Position numbers and translations under genes: made by a program | Notes under the pieces: generated by a model | What the model was told of the DNA's origin: nothing | The model's input: only the letters and a program-made list of their open reading frames with translations | The model's database searches: none | Shown: one piece after another, positions 7,004 to 15,481 of the stretch | Numbering within the stretch: the stretch's first letter is position 1 | Layout: every line of letters starts with the position of its first letter | Assembly: GCA_944327285.1 (NCBI GenBank) | Contig: CALVHG010000027.1 | Span: 1-36,320, forward strand | Source of the DNA: an uncultured Desulfovibrio sp. | Lineage (GTDB): Bacteria; Desulfobacterota; Desulfovibrionia; Desulfovibrionales; Desulfovibrionaceae | Reading direction: 5' to 3' | DNA: 36,320 bases

Positions 7004-7903
7004 TTATACCGTCTTCCACTGCTTGCCGGACTGGGCGGCAAGAATGTTAATCAGGTCCTGCGTTCCGTTTTTGCCGTGTCCCTGCGCAATGGCCATGCGG
7101 TAGACTTCCTCGGCGCGTTCCGTGCCGGGAAGGACAAGCCCCATGCGGCGGCATTCCTCAAGGCAGAGGCCAAGATCCTTGACAAAATGCTCAATGAAGA
7201 AGCCGGGCGCATAGTCCCCCTTGAGGACGCGGCGGCCGAGCGTATTCATGGCCGTGCTGCCCGCAGCCCCGGCGGCTACCAGCTCCAGCCAGGCGTTCTT
7301 GTCCAGTCCGGCTTCCTGCGCAAAAAGCAGCGATTCGCACACGCTGAACATGACGCCCGCGATGGCGATCTGATTAGCCAGCTTGCCCTGCTGTCCGGTT
7401 CCCGCGCCGCCGCAGTGCAGAATTTTCTGCCCCATGCATTCGAGGCAGGGGCGGATGCGCTGGAAGGCGGCGTCTTCGCCGCCGACGAAGATGGAGAGCG
7501 TCGCATTCTGCGCGCCGATGTCGCCGCCGGTAACAGGGGCGTCAAGGGCCGCGCAGCCCGCGGCCGCGGCGGTTTCGGCAATGCGCCGCGCCAGAGACGG
7601 GCTGGACGTGGTCATGTCGCAGAGGATGCCCCCCTTTGCCAGACCGTGCAGCGCGCCGTTCTCGCCGATGGTGACGGCTTCCACATCGGCGGGATAGCCC
7701 ACGATGCTGAAAACGATGTCGGACTGCTCGGCAACGGCGCGGGGCGTGTCGGCCCAGCGCGCGCCCTTGTCCAGCAGCGCGGCGGCCTTGCTTTTTGTCC
7801 TGTTATAGACCGTCAGCGGATAGCCCGCCTGTTGCAGATGCGACGCCATGGAATGACCCATGACGCCCGTACCGATCCAGCCGATGCGAAGGGATGTGTT
7901 CAT
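7004..7903 (-). CDS. NAD(P)-dependent beta-hydroxyacid dehydrogenase
   Basis: The 299-residue protein belongs to the 3-hydroxyisobutyrate dehydrogenase / tartronate semialdehyde reductase family. The N-terminal Rossmann motif is IGWIGTGVMG at residues 7-16, followed by VYNRTKSKA, where N34-R35-T36 suggests a preference for NADP. The substrate-binding motif DAPVTGGDIGA is at 121-131 and the catalytic lysine is K174 in GKLANQ. The true substrate cannot be told. AGGAG precedes ATG 7903. It leads a minus-strand group with the VOC and fdhD genes, but a 61-base gap with a hairpin separates it from them. Confidence 0.88.
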   Translation of the reverse strand: MNTSLRIGWIGTGVMGHSMASHLQQAGYPLTVYNRTKSKAAALLDKGARWADTPRAVAEQSDIVFSIVGYPADVEAVTIGENGALHGLAKGGILCDMTTSSPSLARRIAETAAAAGCAALDAPVTGGDIGAQNATLSIFVGGEDAAFQRIRPCLECMGQKILHCGGAGTGQQGKLANQIAIAGVMFSVCESLLFAQEAGLDKNAWLELVAAGAAGSTAMNTLGRRVLKGDYAPGFFIEHFVKDLGLCLEECRRMGLVLPGTERAEEVYRMAIAQGHGKNGTQDLINILAAQSGKQWKTV

Positions 7904-8023
7904 TGTAGCAGGCTCCTGTAGCTAGCGTGCGAAAACAGCTTGTAGACTTACTCATTCTTCAGGCTTTTGCAATGCCGGGCGCATTTTCGCCTTGCGTGAG
8001 GGCCCGTTTGCATGTCCCCAATC

Positions 8024-9763
8024 CTACTGAAAGCGGCCTTCCAGCAGCTGGGACTGGACGGCGGCGCGCGCCAGCGGCGTGCCTTTGCGCCAGCGTCCGG
8101 CGTGTTCGCGGAAGATTGCCAGATTGCGGCGCATGGTTTCGTTAAAGGGATCCTGCCCGGCAAAGTCCTTTTCCAGCTGCGCCAGCGCGTCGGTGAAGGT
8201 GGCCTCGTCCAGCGCGCAGGTTTCGGCAACCTTGCTGATATAGAAGCTCAGAGATTTGTTGAGGCTGATCTTGCACTGTTCAAGGCCGCGATCCGCCAGC
8301 GCAATGATTTCCAGCAGCCGGGCCTTGTCGTCCCCCTGTGTTTTCTGGGCGTCGGCGGCCATGTTGTCGCGCTGATTTTCCAACGCCTTCTGGCGGCTGG
8401 CATAGTTGCGGATCGTTTCAATCATGTAGACGCCTGTGCGCAGCAGGGATTCCGCCTCCAGCTGTTTTTGGCGGGCCACGATAATATTGTTTTCCTTCAG
8501 GGTGGCGCGGAGTTGTTGCAGATTGGCCTTGACGGCGTCGTTGGGAGCCTGCGCCAGCAGACGATCCAGTTCTTCCAGAGGATTGCGGGCTGCGGGCAGA
8601 GGAGAGGCTGGCTGTTCCCCGGCAGACAGCCAGGCAGCGGCCAGCTCTTCGGGGCGATTGCCGCCGGGGGTGTTGATGCCGGTCAGCACGGGGCGAAAGC
8701 CCAGATCCTGAGCCGAGGCCGGACCATCAACCAGAAAGAAGGGGCTTTCCTCTCTCCGTCCGGGCATGACGGCGGCGGCATCGGAAAGATAGGAGCCGCC
8801 CTTGCGCACGATGCCGCCCGCCGAACCGTGCAGACGGCCTCCTATGGAAAAGCGGAACATGTCCATGCACATTTCCGCCACATTGCCCGCGGTATCGTAG
8901 AGGCCCAGTGGATTGGGTTTGCGGGAGCCGATGCGGGCGGTATGTTCCACAAAGGTCCCGCCCTGCCGGAATACGGCGTAATCGTTCAGCGTGCAGGATT
9001 CGGCAAAGGGGAAGAAATCTTCCTGCAGAAGCTGCTGGCTGCCGATGTTCTGTCCGCCCCTGGCGGCGTATTCCCATTCCGTTTCCGTAGGCAGACGCAG
9101 AAAGCCGATATTGCGCTTGTCATGAGCGAAGCGGGGCAGAGCGTCCGGAGCCTTCTTTAGGAGCCACTGCGTATAGCGACGGGTAAAATCTACGGCTTCA
9201 TACCATGAAATGCCGGTCTGCGGGCGGGCGTCGTCGGCCGTGATGGAAGCGGAAGAAAAGTCGGCGTCCATGACGGAGCGCCATTGTCCCCGGCTCACTT
9301 CGTATTTGGCGATAAGATAGAAAAAGCAATTGCTGCCGTCTTGTGGGGCGGCGGCGCGCCAGCTTTCGGGCAGATCGGCAAGCGTGAAGGGGGCGGACAG
9401 GGCCGCGGAAAAACGGCGATCATAGTAGGCGCGTCCGGGGTTGGCGATGTCGTCGCGGCCGGGACGCAGGGGCATGTCCCAGAGAATGCCTCGCGCGGGG
9501 ACGGCGGCCAGCCGGAAAGCCATTTTCAGCCCGCCTGGCATGGGTAGCAGAATATCCCCGGCGTCAGGATGCGGATTGTAGAGATCGCTTGCTTGTACGG
9601 CATCCTTGCGGGCCAGCGCCGCATGCGCTGTCCGGACGTCTGCCATCGGAAAAAGCTGGAGAAACAGCAGGAACGTCAGTGCGAGCGCCGCTGTATTCCC
9701 GTGTCCGGGCAATATCGCGAGGGCGCGGGTAAGCAATATTTTTATGGGTATGGCATTGTTCAT
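8024..9763 (-). CDS. Exported FGE-sulfatase-domain protein, TagR-like
   Basis: The product is 579 residues from ATG 9763, with a hydrophobic export segment near 24-40 and an AHA-A cleavage-like site near 48. Residues about 70-362 form a formylglycine-generating-enzyme fold: LPTETEWEYAARGG at 224-237, GLYDTAGNVAEM at 287-298, and KGGSYLS near 321-327. The catalytic cysteines of true FGE are missing and the fold ends DLGFRPVL where active enzymes have a Cys, so oxidase activity is unlikely. Residues 363-579 are a charged helical, probably coiled-coil, extension. It is the third gene after an ABC ATPase and permease, the order tagT-tagS-tagR; TagR is a periplasmic partner of the PpkA kinase. ATG 9843, overlapping the permease stop and preceded by GGAAG, is an alternative start; ATG 9763 has no visible ribosome-binding site. 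Confidence 0.8.
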   Translation of the reverse strand: MNNAIPIKILLTRALAILPGHGNTAALALTFLLFLQLFPMADVRTAHAALARKDAVQASDLYNPHPDAGDILLPMPGGLKMAFRLAAVPARGILWDMPLRPGRDDIANPGRAYYDRRFSAALSAPFTLADLPESWRAAAPQDGSNCFFYLIAKYEVSRGQWRSVMDADFSSASITADDARPQTGISWYEAVDFTRRYTQWLLKKAPDALPRFAHDKRNIGFLRLPTETEWEYAARGGQNIGSQQLLQEDFFPFAESCTLNDYAVFRQGGTFVEHTARIGSRKPNPLGLYDTAGNVAEMCMDMFRFSIGGRLHGSAGGIVRKGGSYLSDAAAVMPGRREESPFFLVDGPASAQDLGFRPVLTGINTPGGNRPEELAAAWLSAGEQPASPLPAARNPLEELDRLLAQAPNDAVKANLQQLRATLKENNIIVARQKQLEAESLLRTGVYMIETIRNYASRQKALENQRDNMAADAQKTQGDDKARLLEIIALADRGLEQCKISLNKSLSFYISKVAETCALDEATFTDALAQLEKDFAGQDPFNETMRRNLAIFREHAGRWRKGTPLARAAVQSQLLEGRFQ

Positions 9764-9836
9764 GAGAAAGGAGGAGCGTCCGCCGGATACGCGAATCTTC
9801 GCGTCCGGGATACGGTCATATTTTCTCGGCCTGAAG

Positions 9837-11114
9837 TTAAACATCGCGGATAACTTCCGAGGGGTCAATACGGGCTGCCCGCAGAGCGGGGCCCAGCGCC
9901 GCAGCCAGGGAAAGCGCCGTTGCCATGCCGAGGGCCACGGCAAAATGCTGCGGCAGCAGGCGGCACAGGCTTTCCATATGCCCGATGCTGTCCGCGAACA
10001 TGATGTTGATGGCCTGCGATGCGCCGAGGTAGAGAAGCGAGGCCAGCGCCGTTCCGACAACAGCGGTCAGCAGGGCCTGCGTCAGCGGGAAGAGCAGCAG
10101 GGCCGTCATGGGAAAGCCCATGAGACGCAGCTGTCCGAGAACCCGTTCCTTACGCTTGACGCCCGCCAGCGCGGAACTGGCTGTGGAGGCGGCGAAGCCG
10201 ATGGCCGCGGCAATGCTGATCAGGCTGAAGACAAGACCCAGCGAGGCGGAGAGCGTCATGACCTGCTCGATTTCGTCGGCATGCGTGTAGACGTCCACCT
10301 GATGCGTGCGGAAGGCATCGCGCAGGCGGGGAACGTTTTCCAGCGTGCGGGCATACAGGCGGAATCCGGCGTAGACGCGCGGCGTGTCGGGCAGGGGGGA
10401 GCCCGTCCAGCCGTCCGCGGGATTCATGCCGGAAGCGGCGCGGCCGTCGCGGAAGTCTTCGGCAGCTTCCAGCAGCGGCAGCGGCAGGAAAACCATATCC
10501 TTCTGTTCGGCGGCCAGCGGCAGCACAGACGTGACGGTCAGACGTACCCGCGCTTTTTCTACCGCGCCGCGTCGTCCCCGTTCCACAATACCTGTCAGCG
10601 CGTCGCCGGGGCCGACTCCCAGTTTTTCGGCTGTGGAGGCGCTGAGGCAGACGCCGCTTTCCGTCAGGCGCGTGTCTGCCTCTGTCTGCGCATACACGGC
10701 CTGCGGGACGGCCGCGCCGTAGCGCGCCAGCAGGGGATCGCCTGCCGCCGTGGGTTCCATGGATGCCGTGACGATGCGGGTAGCAAGAGGGCCGGACGTT
10801 TCCGCGCGGGACAGGCCGATGGTGGCCGCAATGGCCCGCGTGCGGGGCAGGGCAAAGGCTACGGCCGGATGTTTGCCCAGCGAGGCCACATAGTCCGCCG
10901 TATAGCGTCCGCTGCCCACCGGCGATATTTCCAGCGTGGCGGGATTATGCAGCAGACGCGCCGTCAGGGTTTCCACCACGCCGAATTTGACGCCGTAAAG
11001 AATCAGGAGCGGCGCGAGAACAGCAGCCAGCCCCAGGACGGCGCAGGCCGAGAGCAGGCTCTCCCGCCGGTAATCGGCGCAGGCCAGTTCGGCGGCGCGA
11101 AGTCGCAGATCCAT
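9837..11114 (-). CDS. FtsX/MacB-type ABC permease, TagS-like
   Basis: The 425-residue membrane protein has one N-terminal segment (near 17-40), a periplasmic domain of about 220 residues, and three C-terminal segments (near 278-300, 320-350 and 370-400). This is the FtsX/MacB topology, used for mechanical work across the membrane or release of envelope proteins and not for bulk transport. The ending ARIDPSEVIRDV is a typical C-terminal motif of the family. It starts two bases after the ATPase stop, with GGAGG upstream, and its stop overlaps a possible start of the FGE-like gene, so the three form one unit. Confidence 0.85.
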   Translation of the reverse strand: MDLRLRAAELACADYRRESLLSACAVLGLAAVLAPLLILYGVKFGVVETLTARLLHNPATLEISPVGSGRYTADYVASLGKHPAVAFALPRTRAIAATIGLSRAETSGPLATRIVTASMEPTAAGDPLLARYGAAVPQAVYAQTEADTRLTESGVCLSASTAEKLGVGPGDALTGIVERGRRGAVEKARVRLTVTSVLPLAAEQKDMVFLPLPLLEAAEDFRDGRAASGMNPADGWTGSPLPDTPRVYAGFRLYARTLENVPRLRDAFRTHQVDVYTHADEIEQVMTLSASLGLVFSLISIAAAIGFAASTASSALAGVKRKERVLGQLRLMGFPMTALLLFPLTQALLTAVVGTALASLLYLGASQAINIMFADSIGHMESLCRLLPQHFAVALGMATALSLAAALGPALRAARIDPSEVIRDV

Positions 11115-11116
11115 AA

Positions 11117-11878
11117 TCAGGCCACCTCCGGGGAAAAATGCAGTCGGGAAACGCTGCGTTCGTCGTTCGCATCCTTTTCGACGCGGATGGGGGCCAGCGT
11201 GAAACCGGCTTCCTGCGCCATGTCCGGCGCGTGGCTGACCATGACGACCGTGCAGCCCTGTTCCCGCGCCAGACGGGCAAACAGGCGCATGACGCGGCGG
11301 GAGTGCGCGGGATCAAGGGCGGCCGTGGGTTCGTCGGCAAGCACCACGGCGGGAGCGTGGGCCAGCGCCCGCACAATGGCGACCCGCTGACGTTCGCCGA
11401 CAGACAGCGTTGCGGGATACTGATCCGCAACGCCGTCTACGCTCAGCTCGACGGCCAGGCGTTCGACAGCCTCGCGGCGTTCTTCTTCGTTGGCGGCGCA
11501 CTGACACGGCAGGAGCATGTTCTGCCGGGCCGTCAGAAAGGGAAGCAGGCCGCCCGTCTGGAGGACATAGCCCATATAACGCAGTCGCAGGGAGGCCAGT
11601 CGTTCTCCGTGTCCGGCGCGCCAGAGGCCCAGAACGTCCTGCGCGGCTTCCGGCACGGGAGAGAAATGAAAGACGGCGTCCGGGGTTTCCACATCCGGGC
11701 GCAGAATGCCCGCCAGCAGATCCAGGGCCGTGCTTTTGCCGCAGCCGCTCGGCCCTACGAGGGCAATCAGCTGTCCCCGGCGGACGTCGAGGGCCGATAT
11801 GGACAGGCAGAAGCCTTCCGGTCCGGGGCGCTGCTTGCCGATGCCGCGCAAGGAATACATCAGATCGTTATGCTGCAT
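11117..11878 (-). CDS. ABC ATPase of LolD/MacB type, TagT-like
   Basis: The 253-residue protein is an ABC nucleotide-binding subunit. Walker A is GPSGCGKST at 42-50, the signature is LSVGERQRVAIVRAL (a variant of LSGGQ), Walker B with the catalytic Glu is VVLADEPTAALDP, and the switch His is in VMVSHAPDM. It pairs with the adjacent FtsX-like permease. No convincing ribosome-binding site precedes ATG 11878; an in-frame ATG six codons later is an alternative. A 322-base spacer with a repeat fragment and a strong hairpin separates it from the VWA gene upstream, so transcription of the ATPase-permease-FGE part may be set separately. Confidence 0.88.
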   Translation of the reverse strand: MQHNDLMYSLRGIGKQRPGPEGFCLSISALDVRRGQLIALVGPSGCGKSTALDLLAGILRPDVETPDAVFHFSPVPEAAQDVLGLWRAGHGERLASLRLRYMGYVLQTGGLLPFLTARQNMLLPCQCAANEEERREAVERLAVELSVDGVADQYPATLSVGERQRVAIVRALAHAPAVVLADEPTAALDPAHSRRVMRLFARLAREQGCTVVMVSHAPDMAQEAGFTLAPIRVEKDANDERSVSRLHFSPEVA

Positions 11879-11951
11879 GAAAAATTGGGGAGAGAGGTTC
11901 GTGCGAGGGGATTCAGGCGCGTTATGCCCGGATCTTCTGGAGCTTTTTTAG

Positions 11952-12028
11952 CGGCCTGTCGTTTTGCGGAAAAACGCGGTTTTTTCCGTTTTCTTTGGGC
12001 CGGGCTTTTCCAAAGGTAAAACGCTCTG
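11952..12028 (-). repeat. Family A repeat, degenerate internally deleted copy
   Basis: Read on the minus strand it runs AGAGCGTTTTACC, then GGCCC, the GCGGAAAAA-type palindrome and GACAGGCC. The GCC-rich hairpin and the right terminal arm are missing. It lies between the VWA gene and the ABC ATPase. Confidence 0.6.
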
Positions 12029-12145
12029 GCGCGGAAGTGTGCCGCGCACAGGCCCGGAAAGCGCCGCCCCGTCTCCGGGAACGTTCGGAGGGTGCCGCCA
12101 AACGTTATTTGTGTCGGTCGGGAGAAGGCTTTTATGCCGCAAGCG

Positions 12146-12193
12146 CGTTCCCCGGCACTGCGGACGGCGCATCGGCCGCAGTGCCGGGGAACG
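12146..12193. other. Perfect 18-bp stem after the VWA gene
   Basis: CGTTCCCCGGCACTGCGG (12146-12163) pairs with CCGCAGTGCCGGGGAACG (12176-12193) across a 12-base loop, eight bases past the VWA stop codon. There is no immediate T-run on the minus strand, so it may be a pause, attenuation or RNA-end protection element and not a classical terminator. Confidence 0.6.
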
Positions 12194-12200
12194 TCTGCGT

Positions 12201-14168
12201 TTAGGGAAGCATGCTCAAAGGAACGCGATAGACCCAGTCGCCGGCGTTGGTCTGGCCGAAGCTTTCCCAATTATCGCGGTCGCGGTCATATTCCTCATAG
12301 CGGGCAAGGCGGGATTTGAGACGGTTGATGAAGGCGGTCTGTTCGCCGATGCTCATACGATACCAGTCTTCTTCCCGCAGCAGCATGATGTCGCTCTTGT
12401 AGGGCAGGCCTTCGAGGAATTCGCTCAGCACGCCCAGTTCCGCAAGGCTTTTGCCCTGTGTGGGCGCGTTGGGATCGCGGGCCATGCGGGTGGACGCGGA
12501 AAGGATGCCCTGGAAAAAGTCGCGGGCGTCGGTCTTTTTGGTTCGCTCGGCATTGTCGATGATGGAACGCAACTGAACGCTGAGGTCATTGAGCTGATTC
12601 TTGGTCAGCAGCACGGCCACATCGACGGTGGGTTCATGCTCGCCGCGAGCCAGTTTTTTCAGATCCATGTCGGCAATCCACGAGTTGATGACGTCGGGGG
12701 CGCGATTGGCATTGCGGCGTCCGAGGAACTCCAGCTGCATGGCATAACCGAGAGCTGCCGCCAGCCGTTCCGCCTGCTGTTCCGGGGTGAGGTTGGCGGG
12801 CGCTTCGTCCTTGGGACGGGTCATGATTTTGCCTTCGGCCGTGTTCTTGACCATGGTAACCATGCCGCGCGCCAGCGTGGCGGCAACGGTATTGAATTCG
12901 CTGGCGCCGCGTGCCGGCGTGGAGGCGTTGACGGCCTGATAATTGGCGCGTTCGCCGGAAAGGCGGCTCAGAAGCCGGTAGTTTTGCTCGGCATAGGCGT
13001 GATTGTCGCTGCCTTTGGGGCTCTTGATATGCAGCGTGGAAATCCAGATGCCCTTTTGCCGGGCAAAGTCGTTCATTTCCTTGGCGGCCATGGGCGTGGA
13101 GCGGTATTTGTCGCCGGGGCGCAGGGGGCCCGCGTCGGTGACGAGCAGAATCAGGCGGGAGGAATAGTCTCCCCAGCTCAGGCTTTCAATGGCCTTGTAG
13201 ACCCCGGCAAGGGAGTCTTCGTTGAAATCGTGGCTGGAAACCGTGGCTTCCTGCGCTTCGGCAAGACGTTGTTCCAGGGCGGCGCGGTTCTTGGCTGTGG
13301 CAAAGTCGCTGACGACGCGAGTGGTGTAGCCGAGCTCCGGCGTCGCCTTGGTGCTGCTGCGGAAGGCGACGACGGCAAAACCGACATTGTCGGTCATGCC
13401 GTCGCGTTCCAGCTGATCATAGATGGTCCGGACCACATTGCGGCTCTGATCAATGTAAGGCTTCATGGAAACGGATGTGTCCATGACAATGGCGATACCC
13501 GTTCTGGGCGCGCCGGTGGCGGCGGTCTGCGCCTGCGCGGCGTTGCCAGGGTCAATGGACGCAACCTGAAGGAATTTGACGCCTTCGTACGGGTCCTTCA
13601 TTTCCAGAATGGGCATGAGATAGAAGCGCTTTGCCGAAACGGCTCCCTTGGTTTCCGCCGGTTCGCTGGCCACAATGGGCAGATCGGCGGCGGGGGTGGA
13701 CTGAGCCGCGGCAAGCAGGTTGTCCAGGCGCTGTTCCATGTCGGTCGCCTGACAGACGTCATTGAGGCCTTTTTCTTCCTTAAAGAAGAGGACGGGATCG
13801 CGCCCGGTACGGGGGCTGAAAAGCAGGGTCAGCGATTGATTCCAGGGCGTGCTCCTGCCGGCCTCAATCCAGCCTTCGGGCTGCTGCGTGCCGGTGCCGA
13901 CCTGAAGCCAGCCCTTGGACTGTCCGTAGACGTACAGCACGGTGAAGGGCGTCAGAGAGCGCAGCGTCTTGCCTTTTTGATCGGACTTCGCGTACAGGGT
14001 TGCGCCGGGATGGCTGACCACACGCTGGAAGAGCGTCTTTTTTCCCTCCTGAATGAGCGGCGCGGCTTCCGGCGTATCGGGAAGGGCAAGGGAAAGGGCG
14101 GGAAGACCGACGCCGAAGCAGAGCAGGGCGGCGGCGCGACAGAAAGCGTGAAGATGGCGTTTGTTCAT
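12201..14168 (-). CDS. Secreted VWA-domain protein, like PpkA periplasmic part
   Basis: The 655-residue product begins with a Sec-type signal (MNKRHLHAFCRAAALLCFG..., cleavage near 28-35). Residues about 45-105 look like a bacterial SH3-type domain (GATLYAKSDQKGKTLRSL to GWIEAG). A von Willebrand A domain follows from about 222, with the metal site DTSVS at 230-234 and LLVTDAGPL later. The C-terminal third is charged and helical. In Pseudomonas, PpkA joins a cytoplasmic kinase to a periplasmic VWA region, and ppkA is next to tagT-tagS-tagR. Here the VWA part stands alone, has its own signal peptide, and precedes TagT/S/R-like genes. I chose ATG 14168 because of the signal peptide. The link to PpkA is inference from domain type and gene order. 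Confidence 0.8.
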   Translation of the reverse strand: MNKRHLHAFCRAAALLCFGVGLPALSLALPDTPEAAPLIQEGKKTLFQRVVSHPGATLYAKSDQKGKTLRSLTPFTVLYVYGQSKGWLQVGTGTQQPEGWIEAGRSTPWNQSLTLLFSPRTGRDPVLFFKEEKGLNDVCQATDMEQRLDNLLAAAQSTPAADLPIVASEPAETKGAVSAKRFYLMPILEMKDPYEGVKFLQVASIDPGNAAQAQTAATGAPRTGIAIVMDTSVSMKPYIDQSRNVVRTIYDQLERDGMTDNVGFAVVAFRSSTKATPELGYTTRVVSDFATAKNRAALEQRLAEAQEATVSSHDFNEDSLAGVYKAIESLSWGDYSSRLILLVTDAGPLRPGDKYRSTPMAAKEMNDFARQKGIWISTLHIKSPKGSDNHAYAEQNYRLLSRLSGERANYQAVNASTPARGASEFNTVAATLARGMVTMVKNTAEGKIMTRPKDEAPANLTPEQQAERLAAALGYAMQLEFLGRRNANRAPDVINSWIADMDLKKLARGEHEPTVDVAVLLTKNQLNDLSVQLRSIIDNAERTKKTDARDFFQGILSASTRMARDPNAPTQGKSLAELGVLSEFLEGLPYKSDIMLLREEDWYRMSIGEQTAFINRLKSRLARYEEYDRDRDNWESFGQTNAGDWVYRVPLSMLP

Positions 14169-14224
14169 CAGAACATCCTTGATAGAGGAAAAGGGGCCAG
14201 GGAGAGACTCCCGCGCCCCCGGAC

Positions 14225-15475
14225 TTATTTCCAATTTTGCAGCAGCAGGCGGGCTTCTTCGTCGCCCTGTCGGGCTTTTTGTTCGACAAAGGCGCGCAGG
14301 GCTGAAAGCGCCTGCGCGCTTTCGGCATGCCCCTTGTCGCGGGCGGATTCGTACCAGCTTCTGGCCTGCGCCAGATCCGGGGGAATACTGCCGCGCGGCA
14401 GATCCGAAACAGGATCATAGAAGCGGCCGACAAGGAACATGGCCTCGGCGTTGCCTTTCTGGGCGGCGTCTTCCAGCAACAGGAAGGCGGCGTCACACTG
14501 GCGCGCATCGGCGTCGGGCGTGTGCAGGGCCTTGCCTGCGGCCAGCGTTTCTTCGGGCGGCGCGCTGCGCCGCAGCAGATCGCGCGCTTCGGACAGTGCC
14601 TGCGTTCCGGACGCGGACGCTTCTTCCCGCGCGGGCGGCGTTGCCGGAGCGGGCGCGGGGGCCTTGTCCTGCGGCTTTTCCGCCGGGGGGACAGGCGCGG
14701 GCGTTGCCGGATTGTCCGGTTTCGGCAGCTCCGGCAGGGGAGCCGTTGCGCTTTCTTCGCCCGCGGGAGCAATGTAGCGGTAGGTCAGCGCGCCGCCGGC
14801 AATGAGCAGAGCAAGCAGCAAAAAGAGCGGCAGACGACTCTTGCGCGGGGCCGCCGGCTCCATTTCAAGGAGAGTCGCAGGTTTTTTTTCCGGATTCGTG
14901 TCCGGCGTCATGGAAAGCCGTTCAACGGGGGCTTGCGGGCTTTCCGGCACAGGGGATGCTTCCGGCGTATACTCTGGCTCTTCCTCTGGCGTATCCTCGG
15001 ACGACGTATTTTCAGGTGGCGTCGGTTCTTCGATCTGTTGTTCCGCTTCTGTCGGAGGCGCAGCCTTTTCTTCCGGGGCTTCCTTCTCCTCTTCTTCCCG
15101 CTCCTCTTCTTCCAGCGTTTCTTCCGCAACGGGGGCAGGATGGGAGTCTCTGCTCTGGTCGCTCGTGTGCGGGAGGACGAGTTCTCCAATCTCCAGAGCG
15201 CAGACCTGATCGTTCAGACCAAAGTGATAGGTTTCCAGCGGATCAAGCTGGTCCACAATGGGCGCGCCCACGACAAGGCGCAGACAGCCGTTGTCGTTGT
15301 CCCAGGCTTCCGGGACAAGCGGCGTGTCGCTTTCCTGCCAGCCGTCGGGCGAGAGGTAGCCCTGTGACGACTGGAGGGTAAAGTTCGGTTGTCCTTCCAC
15401 GGGGGGAGCGTCGAAAACCTCAATCAGGGCAGTGCTGGGATCGCCCCCTTCGGGGGTGGCAATAATGGCTCGCAT
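14225..15475 (-). CDS. Membrane protein: acidic linker, Sel1-like end
   Basis: The 416-residue protein has no clear full-length match that I know. Residues 1-105 form a beta-rich domain with no signal peptide. Residues 106-210 are Pro- and Glu-rich, very acidic and low in complexity. A single membrane segment lies at 214-234 (LPLFLLLALLIAGGALTYRYI), then a Pro/Ala-rich spacer, then Sel1-like helical repeats at about 305-416 (AFLLLEDAAQKGNAEAMFLVG and ARSWYESARDKGHAESAQAL). The likely topology is N-terminus in the cytoplasm and Sel1 end in the periplasm, suited to a scaffold that reports across the membrane. The ribosome-binding site AAGGA lies in the end of the upstream ORF and the VWA gene follows 56 bases later, so it belongs to this cluster. 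Confidence 0.7.
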   Translation of the reverse strand: MRAIIATPEGGDPSTALIEVFDAPPVEGQPNFTLQSSQGYLSPDGWQESDTPLVPEAWDNDNGCLRLVVGAPIVDQLDPLETYHFGLNDQVCALEIGELVLPHTSDQSRDSHPAPVAEETLEEEEREEEEKEAPEEKAAPPTEAEQQIEEPTPPENTSSEDTPEEEPEYTPEASPVPESPQAPVERLSMTPDTNPEKKPATLLEMEPAAPRKSRLPLFLLLALLIAGGALTYRYIAPAGEESATAPLPELPKPDNPATPAPVPPAEKPQDKAPAPAPATPPAREEASASGTQALSEARDLLRRSAPPEETLAAGKALHTPDADARQCDAAFLLLEDAAQKGNAEAMFLVGRFYDPVSDLPRGSIPPDLAQARSWYESARDKGHAESAQALSALRAFVEQKARQGDEEARLLLQNWK

Positions 15476-15481
15476 GAATGC

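Noticed and set aside
11964..14420. Plus-strand open frame of 818 codons
   Set aside because: It lies opposite the VWA gene, is rich in His, Gly and Arg as antisense frames of GC-rich genes are, and has no recognisable domain.
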